DNA from: Raffaelea ambrosiae
Lineage: Eukaryota > Ascomycota > Sordariomycetes > Ophiostomatales > Ophiostomataceae
DNA length: 64,000 bases
Assembly (NCBI GenBank): GCA_002778195.1
Contig: PCDI01000005.1
Location: forward strand, 2,729,093-2,793,092
Reading direction: 5' to 3'
Positions 1 to 13,400 of this stretch are shown here, one piece after another (within the stretch, counting starts at the first letter, position 1; every line of letters begins with the position of its first letter). The notes under the pieces were generated by a model. The model worked only from the letters and a program-made list of their open reading frames with translations, had not been told where the DNA came from and made no database searches. A program made the translations under genes and the position numbers.

Positions 1-1715
1 GGGACGGGAAACGACAAGGAAGGCCATTGACGTGCCAACACAACTAACACGCCTTTCACACCTTTCAAATAGGAACCTAAAATCCAGACACCTCTACACG
101 GCGTGGTCACGGGCCACACCGCATGTATTTTAGTCCAGCCATTTACAGACAAAAGAAAGGATGAAGCCAAGCAGCAGACCCCTGAAGGGTCCATGCAAGT
201 CACGTCAGTGCAGGCACGAGAGCGGTCCAACGTCAAAAGTGAAAGAACAAGACCACCCCCAAAGCAGACATATTAGAGCTTATTGAAGCATGGGTGGCAT
301 GGACTGTATGGGCTGTATAGGCGGCATGAGGCGACATGGCACAATGCATCCCACAACAATTCAGAGAAACAAGTGCGAAACAAGCCAAAGATAGAACGAA
401 ACAGACAGGGTAGAGCCATGGCACAACCAAGGCAGAGGCAAACCCAGATAGAGTGCTTCTCGGTCCGGCCGTGAGAGTCCAGACATATTTGCCCGAGAAC
501 AGGAGAAAGAGGAACGAGAGAAGAAAGAGCAAGGTGGACCTGGCATCTTTGGGCTGTGGACGATGCTGTTGACTTGTGCAGTGCCTTGCCTCGTATGATA
601 TTTTTTTGATTTTTTTGATTGATTTCATTTTATTTTTTTTTATTTTTTTTGTTTGCGCCCAGATCGTTCCGTTCTTCTGCTTTGCGTGTTTCGCTTGCCT
701 CGTCTGTCTCTGTTCAGGGGGCTATGCTCGGCCATCTTCGTGTGTTCCGTAGTTGTCCTTTCCTGCTTGATTCTGGTTCTCTTTCCAAGCCGAACTCTGC
801 TATTCTAGTTCTAGCTGTGCCCGAGGGTCTACTTGTGATCCATCGAGGTTCAGTCGAGACCCATTGGGAGCTCACTATGGGTTCCTGACTCTGTATCCCT
901 TCTCTCTAGCCCCCCTTTACAGCTGTACGCGTCGTGAAGAATGCAAGAACCACTTTAACATAAAGCACCACTTAAAGACACGCCTCTTCAGAAGTGAACA
1001 CGACAATCACGAATATTGCGTGCCAGAGGGATGAGCACCGCCGAGCCCGCGGCAGCTAGAATTAATGGCGAGAGAGAAGGGATAAAGAGAGAAAAGGGCA
1101 TGACCAGAAGAGGAAGGAAAAGTGGGATAACAAAATGAAGCCAAAGAAGCCTCCAAAGTGAAGCCAGTGCAGCCAGCGGGGTGCAAAGAGGCCTCAAAAA
1201 GAGTAGACCCCAAAAAAAAAAAAAAGCCACGAGGGGGCAGAATGCTTCGAAAGAGATGAACAAGAGGCTGTGGGAAGGGAGATGGAAACCAGACTGAAGA
1301 AGGAAGAAGAGTGACGACTGGAGACCGAATGGAGACCGAACTCGTTCAGGAACAGGAACTTTTGGGGGACCTTTTCGCCCTTGGTCGACCTCGTCCCGCC
1401 GCTCCCTGTCGCCGCTCACCTCCCCCTTTCTTCTGGTGAGACAAGAAAGGCCTAGGCGAACAACGCGTTGGCTAACTGATGGAGAACCGGACACCCCTCC
1501 CTCCTCTCTTCGTCTTACTCTGGCCAAACGGCGCAGAATGGAACAAGACAGTCGAGGCCTAAATCCATCGTTCGCTTATGGTAAAGTGCTTGCAGCAAGC
1601 TAGGGAAAGACCTGACGAGGAGAAAAATAAAGCCTTGTGTTGTGATACTCGTTGAGCGAAGCGGCAAGCCCACTGCAGTTCCGCAAGAGGCAGGGAGAAG
1701 TAGGGCGAGCAGGAC

Positions 1716-1778
1716 GCCGATGGCGCCGATGGCAACGATGGAGACGATGGAGAATATGGCTACGATGGAGACGATGGT
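1716..1778. repeat. 9-bp tandem repeat, seven imperfect copies
   Basis: Seven consecutive 9-base units, each a variant of gccgatggc / gacgatgga, run without interruption. Each unit carries one ATG, so one plus-strand frame reads as a Met every third residue. No surrounding gene was identified. Confidence 0.85.
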
Positions 1779-2423
1779 GTTTTGCCGAAACACAATGTCC
1801 AAGAACGGACAGGGACAGTCAAGGAGCCGGGCAAACCAAACAAAGCAAAGCTGCGACCCTGAACCAAACAGACAAACGATTTATTCGAGAACAAGAGAGG
1901 CATCCAGGCCGCAAGTGGAAAATCACAGGCCGCGCACACGATCAACCACAAAAGACAGAATGATCAAACTCTGGTACACTACAGAGAGCCGTCATATTTT
2001 TGTCACGGAGTGGCGAGAGGTGGCCCTTGTTGGTCTGAAGGCAAGTCCAGCTTTGTCCAGATTGAGACAGACAGGTGACAGCAAGAGTGTTGTTGGAACG
2101 ATATATCCGACGCCTGTCCTGACAACAGGAGAGAGGCCAAGAGCTCAGAAGCCCCTGAATGGCCCTTGAACGAACAGTGAAGACGTTTGACCGGGGTAGA
2201 GAGAAAGACAGACGGGCGTATGGCGGAAACAACAAGCCAGCCGTAGAACAAGCAGCTGTAACAGAAATAGCAGTCGAGGCAGAAAGAGCAAAGACAGTAG
2301 AAGAAGACAGAGCGAAAGAACCCAACGATGGCATAGGTCTGCGGCCCGATAAGGTGAACAAAGAAAGGAGGAGACAATTACAGGGAGACAGTATGAGAAG
2401 ACGAGAAACTGTGGTAGCAGAAA

Positions 2424-2453
2424 GACAGCGAGAGACAGCGAGAGACAGCGAGA
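2424..2453. repeat. 10-bp tandem repeat, three copies
   Basis: Three perfect copies of gacagcgaga lie head to tail, followed by a diverged partial copy. The repeat sits in a purine-rich block of the gene-free region. Confidence 0.85.
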
Positions 2454-3947
2454 GACACAAACACCACTTGCTCGTCGCTTGTTTGAGGTCAAAGGCACAG
2501 AAACGTAAGCAGAACCCAGTCCAGAGCTAAAATGGGCAAAATGGGACTTGGACGACTCGGCTTAGTGCGGAAACTGCTGGTCCGCCAAGGCGCAAGTGTA
2601 CGATCTCCCACTAACACGAGCAAGATCGCACCTTCCTGCCAAGTCCAGAGTGTTCGGTTTTGCTCCTTCCTCGATCACCCCGAACATTGTTTTCTCTCCG
2701 AGACGCTTCTCCTCTTGCCCACTCTCTCGTTACTCTGGGCAACCCCAGCCGCCACAGAATCCGGAGATTTTGGCTGTGGCTTTTGAGCCCCTCCGGCTGC
2801 TTGTTGCTGGCCAGTGAGAGCTGGGATGCCCACACTATTCAAGGATTGGCTATCCCAGTGTCTGGGTATGCTGGCAAGAAAAAGACCGGCAGGGAACACA
2901 AACATTCCACCGTCAGGTATTCTTCTTTTAGCACAAAGAGAAAGACCAGGTAGAAGAGCTGCGTCAAAGAAAACCGAGCAAGAAAGAAAGAAACGAACAG
3001 ACCGGCAGCGGGGCAAACGGACGAAAGAACAGAGGAGTAGGAGAACAAACAAACCGAAGAACAAAGCACCAGCCGTTACAACCAGCAAGAACACCATTTT
3101 CCTGAATGTGTGTGCGAGCGAGCGCCTGGGCGCAAAAGAACGCTCCCAAAAGACACAGTCTCTGCAGCACCTCCACACTGTTACTTGCTCTTGTGTGAGG
3201 CAAGAGTTCTTTCTCCAGAGCTGCTACAAAGAGCCGACGGTGATGTGATTGTTCCGTGTTGTAGGGTTTCTTAACCCGATGGTCGCTTTGCTAGACGAAG
3301 TTGCTGGGCTACGGATGCACTGTACGGATAAAGGGACCAACAGCAACGGAGCGGAAGAAAAAGCCGAAATGGCGGGAACGGGGGAAACGAGTTACAATCA
3401 CAGTAGGAACGATACGAGCAGAAGTAGCAGAACAAAAAGAGAAACAAAAAGAAAAGCCACAAAAAAATGGGAGGACGACGATAAGACCTAAAAGTCGAAG
3501 CACGTGAGACAGAGACGAGCAAAGAGGAGAAGTCAAGAGAACACACAACACAACACACTGCATGACAACTGAAAACAGGAAGAGCTATGCACGACATCAC
3601 CGGGCAAGCGCGACCCGGACCAGAGCTGTCCGCCTCGGTCGCTCCTTCCTTGAACCCTGCCACCCAGGTGTCTTGATGTGGCCATTCCCGCTGCCTTCTG
3701 CATTAGTTAGCAGCCAAAGGAGGGGAAACCAGGTGCCATGTAAGCCACAGCAGACAGTGTCAATGCGCTAGCAGATGGCGTTGTCTACTTCGCCGGGCGC
3801 CTCTGGCAGAACGGAAACTCGGCTTGAGACATGCGCGCAGACAGCCTACATCAATTGCTACATAGTAAGTTCCTTCGGCCCCAGGTGGTGGTTCAATCAG
3901 TCCAGTCGGTTCCATCGGTGCACCCGGTGCACTCGGTACCATCGATC

Positions 3948-3973
3948 GGCCCAGTTGCACGGCCCAGTTGCAC
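3948..3973. repeat. 13-bp direct duplication
   Basis: The sequence ggcccagttgcac occurs twice back to back. The bases just before (about 3,900-3,947) contain several looser ggt(g/t)cca/ggtgcac-like echoes, so this is a small degenerate minisatellite. Confidence 0.7.
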
Positions 3974-6900
3974 GGCCGGCGACGGTCCTTGTGCTCGTCG
4001 GACGGACTTGGGAAAAGAACGGCCTTGCTTGCGTGGAAGGTGCGAAAGGACTCGCAAAGCCAGCGAGACAACAGGAAGGAGCGAGAGACGTCGGAGAGCA
4101 ACCGCAGCGACAGCGGCCTTCCATTGGTCAATTTGGACCCCGCTCCACCCCGGTTTAGACCATGTCGTTCTTGCCCGGTCCAACTAGCGACGCCTGATGA
4201 CAAAGGCCGCGGCCGCCGGCCCCTCCAGGCTTGTGGACGCGCTTGTGCACGACCTAACGGAAAGCGGTCTAGCCAGGATATGCCGACCCGGTTCATCTCA
4301 CCCACTCCACTCCACACACACACACCTAGAACTGTCTCTCACACCTCAACTCGTTCTGAGCTCTCTCTCGCTCCCCTCGTACGGCCAGCGCCGTTCTCTC
4401 CTATTCTTTCAGCCTCGACACCCACAGCGGTCGCCGATCATGCCCGTAGTGGACGGCTCACATCCGCACTATGCAATCCACACTTGTGCCCAGCTAAATC
4501 CACCAGGCCAGCCAGTCAGTGGGCGAGCTGTCCAGCTAGCCCATACTTTTGCTTGCCATCAGATGCTCACCGTGCACTGTCTTTTCGCCTCATAGTACTC
4601 AGCTGGCCACATTGGGTGGCCACACTGGCTGCCCACCCAAATTGTTGTCCAGGCTCGATCGTTGGATTATCCACTTGCTATTCGTCGGTGCCAAAACTGA
4701 CCTCTCAGGCTCTAGCTGTGCCCGGTTTGGCGAGTTCAAGAGCTCAGGCCCTTGGTTGCCAAAAGCAGAAATCGTCTCGCCAGGCTTGGCATCGATCACC
4801 CACCAAACCAGTACCATAGCTAACCGGTTAGAGCAGAGGACCAGCTCGAAAGCGTGAGAGCTAGCCAGTTCACCATTTCACCAGCTAGCCATCTAGCCAT
4901 CTAGCCAGCCAGTCCCGCAGACAGTGAGACAAAGTAGTCCACCGGGCAATCAGCAGCATCAAAGGAGCCCAGATAACCACATTGCAGCGAACTTCCACTT
5001 TTGCTCGGTTATGGCGCATCGTCCTTTGTGAGAGGATCAGGCAACGAAACTGGACGGACGACAAACGAGTACGAGAGGTACGAGAGCAGCAAGACTCGGA
5101 CCAAGAAACTCAAGACTACAAAAGTCAGACTATGACGACGATCAGCCTTGGTCTGGCTCGAGCGAGCAGGTATCTCGCACTAGCTGGCCACCCCAGCTGC
5201 TCCACGCTGGGGCCTTCTTCCCCCAAAGTTGCCCACTTTGCTCAGTATGTCTCTGCGTCTCTAGCTGTGTCTCTGCCCATCCCAATTGCCCATATTGGAG
5301 GCTATGCGAAGTTCGGCGTGCAGGTTGGAGCAGAGAAACACAGTGAGAAACAAGCCAGCTAGACGCGAAAAAAGCCATGTTTGCTTGCTGGAGCATACTA
5401 GCCTCGCTTGAGAACACGAACAAGCAGCACCCACCACCATGACCACCACATCTACCACCACCATCGCCCACCCACCCATCACCTGTTAGCTCCCCATCTC
5501 CTCTCGTGCCCATCCTTTTTCATTTTTTACTTGCATGACTAACATCCAGCTGGAGACGATATCCACAATATGGCGTTCGTATATCATTAATCCACTGGGC
5601 AGCCTTGTTAATGGCCTACGGGGACCTTAACAGAGTAGTGCAGCCTGCCATGGGCAGAGAAGCTGCCCTGACTCGTCCGTTGAGTTCCTTGTCAAGACGC
5701 CGGATTTCCGTTCGCGCATTTGAGAATAGCTGCTCTAGCCACACTCAGTTCTCGGTCATCGCTCTTTCTAAGAAACCGGCGTCTTTTCAAGGATGTTTGC
5801 CCGAACAATCACATGTCCTGCTTTGCCGTTCTACGAACAGTGTCTAAAAAAATCATGTCTGTGTCTGGCCACAGCAACTGGCGCCATGGGGGCAGTTCAT
5901 CAAGATCCACGGCGTCAAAATGTGGCGTATGTGCAGCGCCAATGGCAACATCCAAACCAAGATCTTCCATGCGCAGTGCAGCTGGAAAAGAAAATAAACA
6001 GAGACACCATAAGAGCTGGTCGGAGAATAAGTGCAAACCCAAGTCAGCAATGTGCTGCGAAAAAAACAGGTTCCTGACCTGCAGCAGCGTATGCTACGGT
6101 TGCATCCCGTCGGCTAGTCTCCGGAGTCGTTGTGTCCCCCCCCCCCCCGGTTCGTCTACTCGTACGCGCACTCTGCTTTTCCACCTTCGCCTTTTCCTGG
6201 CTGCTTTTTTACCTGCTAGTTTCTTCTTTTCTTTTCTTTTTTGGGCTTGTTCTTGTCCACTGGTTGCTCGGTCTGTTCGAGCCACGATTTTGACCACCCC
6301 TTCCCCTATCCTGCATGTCTCATTTTAACTGATATGCAGACCTACTGCATGTCTCTGCCGCATGTCATGCTTGCTTCTTGGGATCTCTGGGTGTTTACCC
6401 CTGGAGCTGCTTTGTTTGCCTTCAGACTTGGTTCTCTCGCTGGGCTGTCTGTTGCGTACCTCACTGCCTCTTCTCTCGTTCTAGCAAGACACTGGCTGTC
6501 CAGTCGGTACGCATATTGCTTCCTGCCCTCCTCCCCACCCCCATTCTCTCTCTCTCACCATCTTGTATTTCGGGGTGGAGGGGTGGCCTTTTCTTTGCTG
6601 GGACGGACTCACATGTGTCGGGGCCCTCAGTTCGCGTCACCTTTCTTTTTCGCTCTTTTCTCGTGTCTGTTGCCTTATCTGGTCTTACTCCCATCTGCAT
6701 GATCCTTGGGGATTTCCTCTGGGATCTTTATCTACTATTACTTGGCTTTCTGCCTTTAGTCTCTCCGTCTCCGAGCATTCCCTGTCGTATTCTCGCCCCG
6801 GCTCTATTACATCCCTCCGCGGACCCCTGCTGCGGATCAGGTAAAAGTAAGTACGGATCTCCTGGTGCATTTTCTGCTTGTCTCACTCTCAACGTAGTTG

Positions 6901-7440
6901 TAGAGCTGGTCTGGCAAATACCGATAAAGCCAATGCCTCCAAACTTGTGCCCCTGGGCGGCAGTCCAAGTGAACGGGGTGTGCAGTGAGTTATTCCCTTT
7001 ATTCCAGCCTGCATTGCAGCACTGCACATATGGAGCTGGCCGACATACAACCACTGCATAGTACGCAAACACTCGTGCGCCAAAATCCACAAGGGCGATC
7101 AAAAAGTGGACTGCGAGTACGAGGCGAGGGTGTTCGGCTTTGGCCTTCTCTGGCCATCTTTGGCACGAGATCATGATGGAGTAAGAGACAAGGAGCCAGC
7201 ACAAATTTGGCAGTGCGCTTGCTGCTCACTGTCCTACTTTGTATGTATCAACGGCCATCAACGCTGTTGTTGCTTTTTTTTACCCTCGCCTCTTGCTTTC
7301 TTTTGGGATGGTCGCTCTCCGTTATTTTACTAGAGCTTCCTCACGGACCGCCACAAAACGTCAGAAACCGCGTGTTTCTTTTCCTTATTTTGAGCTGGTG
7401 CAATTACTAGTCCACGTCTGGAAGAAACGGGGAACAAACC

Positions 7441-7478
7441 GGTGTGCGTGTGTGTGTGCGTGTGTGTGTGTGTGTGTG
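7441..7478. repeat. (TG)n microsatellite
   Basis: A nearly uninterrupted TG run with two gcg interruptions, in the gene-free region. Confidence 0.9.
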
Positions 7479-9696
7479 AACGGCAGAGGGCAGCTCTAAA
7501 CCGACAGGATGGGGCAAGGAACAGCTAAACACATTTTCACAGGCAAACATAGCATCCAGCCCAGCCCAGTCAGGCCCAGGCCCCATCGTCCCCATCCTCC
7601 GCCGCATCTATGGGGCCCAGAAAAAAAACACACATCAAAAATCACCAAAAAAACACACCAAAAAAATAGATCACGGGTCACCGCAGAGGCCTGGAGACGA
7701 CAACAGAGGTCTTAGGGGCAAAAAAAAAAAATAAGCACGATGCTGCAGCTAGAAATGAGAAGGATGGGGAGGAGGAGCATCACCGCCTCCACCCGGCTGC
7801 AGGCGGGCCACGGCATTCCTGACCAATGACACTAACCAGTACAGCGCATCATACTTTCGGTCTCTATTGTGCTCTGCCTACTATGCCTCTAACCCTCCTG
7901 CGTGTTGGTGGAGTTCCCTTCTCGGCAACTTCCCTCTGACGGTATGCTCCGTTCATCTGCTCTCCTCCCCTCTTACCACAAGCTGGCTAACTCGGCGGGC
8001 ATTGCTCTCATCTCGATTCACTCGATTGCGATTCCTCTACCTGCCTATTGGTCAGCTGCGAGACGAGGGTGCTCATATGCTATGTACCAAGCCGGGCTCA
8101 TGTCATCTTGTCTCGCATGCTCTGCACAAGCATGTACGAGTACAATACATGCATCTCTACGAGGAGCTCTCTGTCTCTTGCATACCCTGGTCACAGCATA
8201 CCCGTCTTGCATATCTTACACTTGCATGTATGTCTCAAAAAGGAGTGCCCGGCACTAAGGCACGAAGCTGTGCGCACAGCCTAGTGCCTTCGAGGTCGCC
8301 CTCGGCCCTTTGGCTGTAGTGGCCATTCTTGCCTGCCTCACACTGTTTTGCTTTTTCTGCTCCCACCACTCTCCAGTATGGTGCATGGCCCTTTGGCCCC
8401 AGCTCTCGCCCCCTTTTGGCTGGCATTGCTGCCATTTCTTGTCGTCAGAAGCACCTACTACGAGTACGTATGTACGAGTACTATGTAACCGCGGGGGTAT
8501 TGCTCCGTTATGGTGGGCAGCTCCGCATAATACCCCTGCAGTGGTCACCCAAGCCGGTAGGAACGACGATACCGCCCAGATGCCACCCTAGGGCAGGGCA
8601 GAGGCGCCTCAGCTGCCCCAGCAAATGAGGCTAATACCCATCCCACCTGACGATCTCGGCAGGGCAAAAAACTGCTGCCCCTGGTCATCCGTGCTGATGG
8701 GATGCTGCTCTGTCCTGGCCGGGCTGGGCTGGGCCGCTGGGCTGAGTGACGGGGAACGATCTTCTGTCGGCTTAATTTTGTCCTGTATCGGGCCCTTTCC
8801 ACTTTTTTCTCCGAGCATTCTCATTACCACCGTTCGTCCAGAGGCAGGTCAAGAGAACGCAATAAAAGCAAAGAAGAAGAAAAAAGCAGGAGAAGGAGGC
8901 CCCTGCTGCACACTACTATACTAGCCAGGCCACGTCTTATCCCCGCAAGATGGATGGTGGTTTGTCTTATTTGGCCTTCTTTCAGCTGGACTTTCATGGT
9001 GCTTGTCTGGGTGCCACAGGGTGGTGTGGGCTCGTCTGGCTCGTAAAGGGTAGTCATACTCGCAGCCACCCCCCTCCCCCCCATGAAGCAAAGCGTGGCA
9101 GAAAGCCGAGGGGAAAAAAAAGAAAAGAAAGAGAACCAAAAAAAAAACCCCCAAGCCAAAAAAAAGAACGAGAAGGAACCGCAACATGTGGCCGAGGACG
9201 CTTGCAAAGTTTGGTTTCTGCTAACCATCGGCGGGCACACGTAAGATGGTATTCCCATAGCTAGCCATACATCGGGAAGTTTGGTCCTCTAAAAATGCTT
9301 GCTGAACCAGGCAGCGAGAATAGAAGAAAAAAGGCTATTTACGGGCCAATGAAAATTCGTGAAAATATGAACAGATTTGATTTTTGAAAAATAAAGGGCG
9401 AAAATCCCCCCCCAAAAGTACGCTACCGTACGACCGGAGTGGAAAAGAAATTGACCAACCACAGGCCGGAACGCATTAACAGAACAAACGACCTTTTCGA
9501 GCACACTCTGAGACTTGCGAGAAGGCAAAAGCAGACGGAACCTATACGCGGCCCCCCCACCTTCCCAAGTGGTCTATTGCATGGACGAAAGAAGACCAGC
9601 GCCATACTATGCAGTGCGAGTAGCTGTTAGAAACCACGCTGCTCAACATTGGCGGGTACAGAATGATGACCGGTGAGACACAAGCAGCCCCCACGC

Positions 9697-9697
<1 letters not shown>

Positions 9698-9728
<31 letters not shown>
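9698..9728. repeat. (AC)n microsatellite
   Basis: A perfect AC dinucleotide run of about 15 units in the gene-free region. Confidence 0.9.
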
Positions 9729-9736
<8 letters not shown>

Positions 9737-10394
9737 GGCGAGACACGATCCCAAACCACCACGAGATTCTCCACCCCCCTCTCTTCTTCAAAAGCCGGAA
9801 ACAAGAAGGCTGGGAAGAGGGCTCGGGGAGGAAGGAGCCAAGAAGGATTAGACACAACAAACGGCTATTACGAATTTATGACAGCGCGAAAGAGAGAGCC
9901 CAACGACAGCTCGCCAGAGTGACGAAAGGAAGGGATAAGAAAGAGAGACATGCAGGCACACTGGAGAAACGGCCCGGAAATACAAACACACGCACATACA
10001 CGCCTGTTCCTTTCTGCTGCTGTTCCTGTTCTTGCATTGCATGCACGAACAGCCATGGGGGCCGTTTGTGGCAGGTCTTTTTTTTTTTAGTTTCTTCTTC
10101 TTAACGGACAAAAGTGCGTGCGTGCATGCGTCGAAGGATCTGATATCCCGGAAAGCGGGAAGAGAGGAAGGATAAACTTTAACACCCGAGACTGAACCCT
10201 TGGGACCCTTGAATTGGCAGGTTTTCGTTAGCAGGGATATCCCGAGATGCCTCGTATCGACAGAGCGCAGAGGGCAACTGCACCCAAACATGGCATCGTA
10301 CACAGACGCACATACAGATACTACACTACACAGACTACACAGGCTACACATAGCGAAATACGTTTTGGATACGTGTGTGCTCAGTGTGCTCTCG

Positions 10395-10423
10395 GTGTGT
10401 GTGTGTGTGTGTGTGTGTGTGTG
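10395..10423. repeat. (GT)n microsatellite
   Basis: A perfect GT dinucleotide run of about 14 units in the gene-free region. Confidence 0.9.
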
Positions 10424-13400
10424 CATCTTCGTATGTTTTTTTTTTGTTTGTGTGAACGACTTGTCCACATTCGGATATGTTTTCTTTCTCCCTGGCAACC
10501 TCGCTCTTGTCTTCATCACAATTCTTCACTCTTGTCTCGGCCATTCTTTTCATGACCCTCAGTCCCAAACTCGGTACCTTGCATATGTTTATTAATCCCC
10601 AAGTCCACTTTTTCGAGAAGGAAAAAAAAGAGACAGAAAAAGTGTCTGTGTGTTCTGCGATGGGTTTTCCTTGCTCCTTGCCACGCGCGCGGGAGTGCAG
10701 GGAGGGGAGGAAAAGAAAATTAAACTGTGCAGGAGTTCGCAGGCATTGCGTGGACAGTTCGCAGCTGGATCATAACGAAGTGTTCGCAGCTGGCCTAGAG
10801 GTGGTTCGCAGGAAAAAGGTCTCGGTGCTTTCGGTTTTTCTTTTTGGGAGGCCTTATTTTTTCTGTTTGTTTGTTTATCGTGCTCGTCCGCAAAGCTTTG
10901 CACGTATGGGTCTCCTGTATTCGGCATCGATCAGCCTGTTGTGTTGTTGTTGTTGTTGTTGCTGTGTTCTTTGTTGGGCTGGTATTGACGATGGCAGATT
11001 TTGGTTCTACGAGTGCATAGTTACGAGCCATGGTACAGTTTGACGGGGCCTCAGTGGGCCCGGTTTTTTTTTTTTTTTTTTTTTGGACAATCTTCGTCCT
11101 CACTCTCTTCCTCTCTCTGCACAAGGGAGTTTCGAGTTCATCCTCTCGTATGGTCCTTCGCCATGGGTGCAGAGACGAGATTAAAAAAGCGGATCACGGT
11201 AAACAGTGGCCTTCCTGTTCATCGTATCGTGTTTTTTTTTTTTTTCTTCTTCCTCTTCTTCTCCTTTGCCTCTCATCTTCCCCTCTCCACCAAACTCACG
11301 CACAGACCGGTCCAAGCTGAGCACAAAATAGGTAGTGGCCTGTGGACCGGCGGCATGCATGTCTTGACGCGTGAACCCGCATTCCGAGCGCCGATCACCG
11401 GGACAGGGATGCCGGAGGAAGGGAGGGCAAGAGAGTGGGAGCGAGGAGGGGAGGGTGAGCAGACATGGGTCAACTACGGTCTACCTGGATGATGGACAGC
11501 GCCCAAAAGGGCAGAGTGCCAGTTCCACCGATTCCTCCCAATAGGAAGCGCAATGAACAAAACAAGTCTTGAAAAGGCAAAGGGAACCACTTTGCGGCTC
11601 CAATTTTTATTGCTCTGGTGCTCTTACACCGTACATAGTTACTCGTTGTATTTTTAAAAGTCGTCGTCCCAGTGGTGCACGGATGCCAAAAAAACTCAGG
11701 CAGATACTCCACGGTGGCTTCGGCCCTCGTTTAGCCCTCTTTGTCAACCTTGTGTGGCTCCTCTTTTACCCTCTCTGCCCGCCGTCGCCTCGATGGGGCG
11801 GGCCCTCTTTTGGCGTCTTGCCTGTTTGGTGCTGGATGGACTCGCTGTTAATAGATGCATGACGTCTTGGACTTTGCCTTCGAGTGGAGGACTTTTTTAA
11901 CTATCACGAGCGTTGCATTTGCCCATCACTGATCACTGTTGCATTGAACGCCCCTTTGTGTGCGAGTCTTACGCTTCTCGGGCTAACCTGTCTCCCCAGT
12001 ATCGCGGATCCCAACAGCTGAATTCCATTTTGGGCAATTGTGAAGATGTTATGATGCTTTCATTTGTAAGATGACACTGCTTTCTGGTTGCCTTTTCCTG
12101 GAATCGTGCGTTATTTTCTGACCATCATCTTTTCCTCGTTTCCTGAATCGAGCACAGCGGAAAGAGCAAAGCCTGTCAGCGTGGTCTTATGATCCAGGTT
12201 GATCAGAGAGGAGGTGGCTTGACATGCTGTCAGATGCACGTTTGGCATTGGCGTTTGGCATTTGACACAAAGCAGAGGCTGTTGGACGCTGACGCTCCGA
12301 GCACCCTGCATATTTGCCCCAACCCCCTCCCCCCCCCCCTCTTGTGGTGGAGGTCCTTGCTGGCAAGCGATAACGCGACGATATTTTTCATGCATCATCC
12401 TTCTGCTCGCTTAATACAAGATGTGTTTGTATAGTCGTCATCAGCCTTGCGCAGATGGAAAAACTTTTAGGATGAAAGGGCTTCAACAAGAAGCAGAGCA
12501 AAAAGAGTTCCCACGACTGAAGTTCTTCCAGTCTACACAACAAAGCCAAGGGTGGAGGGGGGCTTTCCTCGACTCGGGCAAGTGCCTCGATAGGTTATTG
12601 CACCTTGTGCATGATGACGAGATCTGAGGCCCGACTACGGCGTCCATGACAAAAAGGCGTCACCGTCATCGCCGTGGGTTTTGTGTGTACCCGCCAACCC
12701 AGAGGAACGGGGAACCCCGTTCTGTCCATGCCGGTAGTTCTTCCAGCCGTCAACAAGAAAGACAAGAGCTGGGCAACTGAACCCCTGACCCGGGCGGCGT
12801 TCCTGCGCAGTCGATCGCGGATGCAGGGGATCTGTGAATTCCGTTGGATCCCGGTGGGTGTCCTCTGGAGACCAGCAGGGGGGTTGATTTGCCCTCCGGA
12901 AGCCCAGTTGGGAGACGGCAACCCCCCCTCCCGCCCCCCCAAAAAAAACAAGTGTGTGTGTTCAGAAAGATAAAAAATTGGGGGCCAAGTCCACCTACGA
13001 CGTGGCTATGTTGCTATGCATTACGCACAGGTCACATCGGGATAAGGCTGATTTTGTTAACGGACCTCTTCGTCCGTGTCTTCCCTTGCAGCTGCAGGTC
13101 TTGCCGCAACAGCAAGAAGAAATTTGCGCAGCGTCTCTGCAGCATGGCTCAGTCACCTTTGGGCCGTCTTTATTTTTTCAAGAGCAGTTATTGAGAGTGC
13201 ATATCCATTTTGATATCGATAATAACAACCAACAGTTTTGTCATTAACGTGAGATAATGCAAGACTATAATTTCAGCCTGCTCTTGGGTGTCTATGATTT
13301 CATCGCAACGCGCAAAAGGGAGAAGAAAAGAGAGACGCCAGTCAGGGAAAGAGTGCATCGCCTACGCATCGTCCAGGCACCAAAGGGGCACAACGCTTTT

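Noticed and set aside
13259..13300. Sequence resembling the 5' end of U3 snoRNA (ACTATA..TTTCAG)
   Set aside because: The match is partial, and the expected downstream boxes C/D and 3' end were not found.
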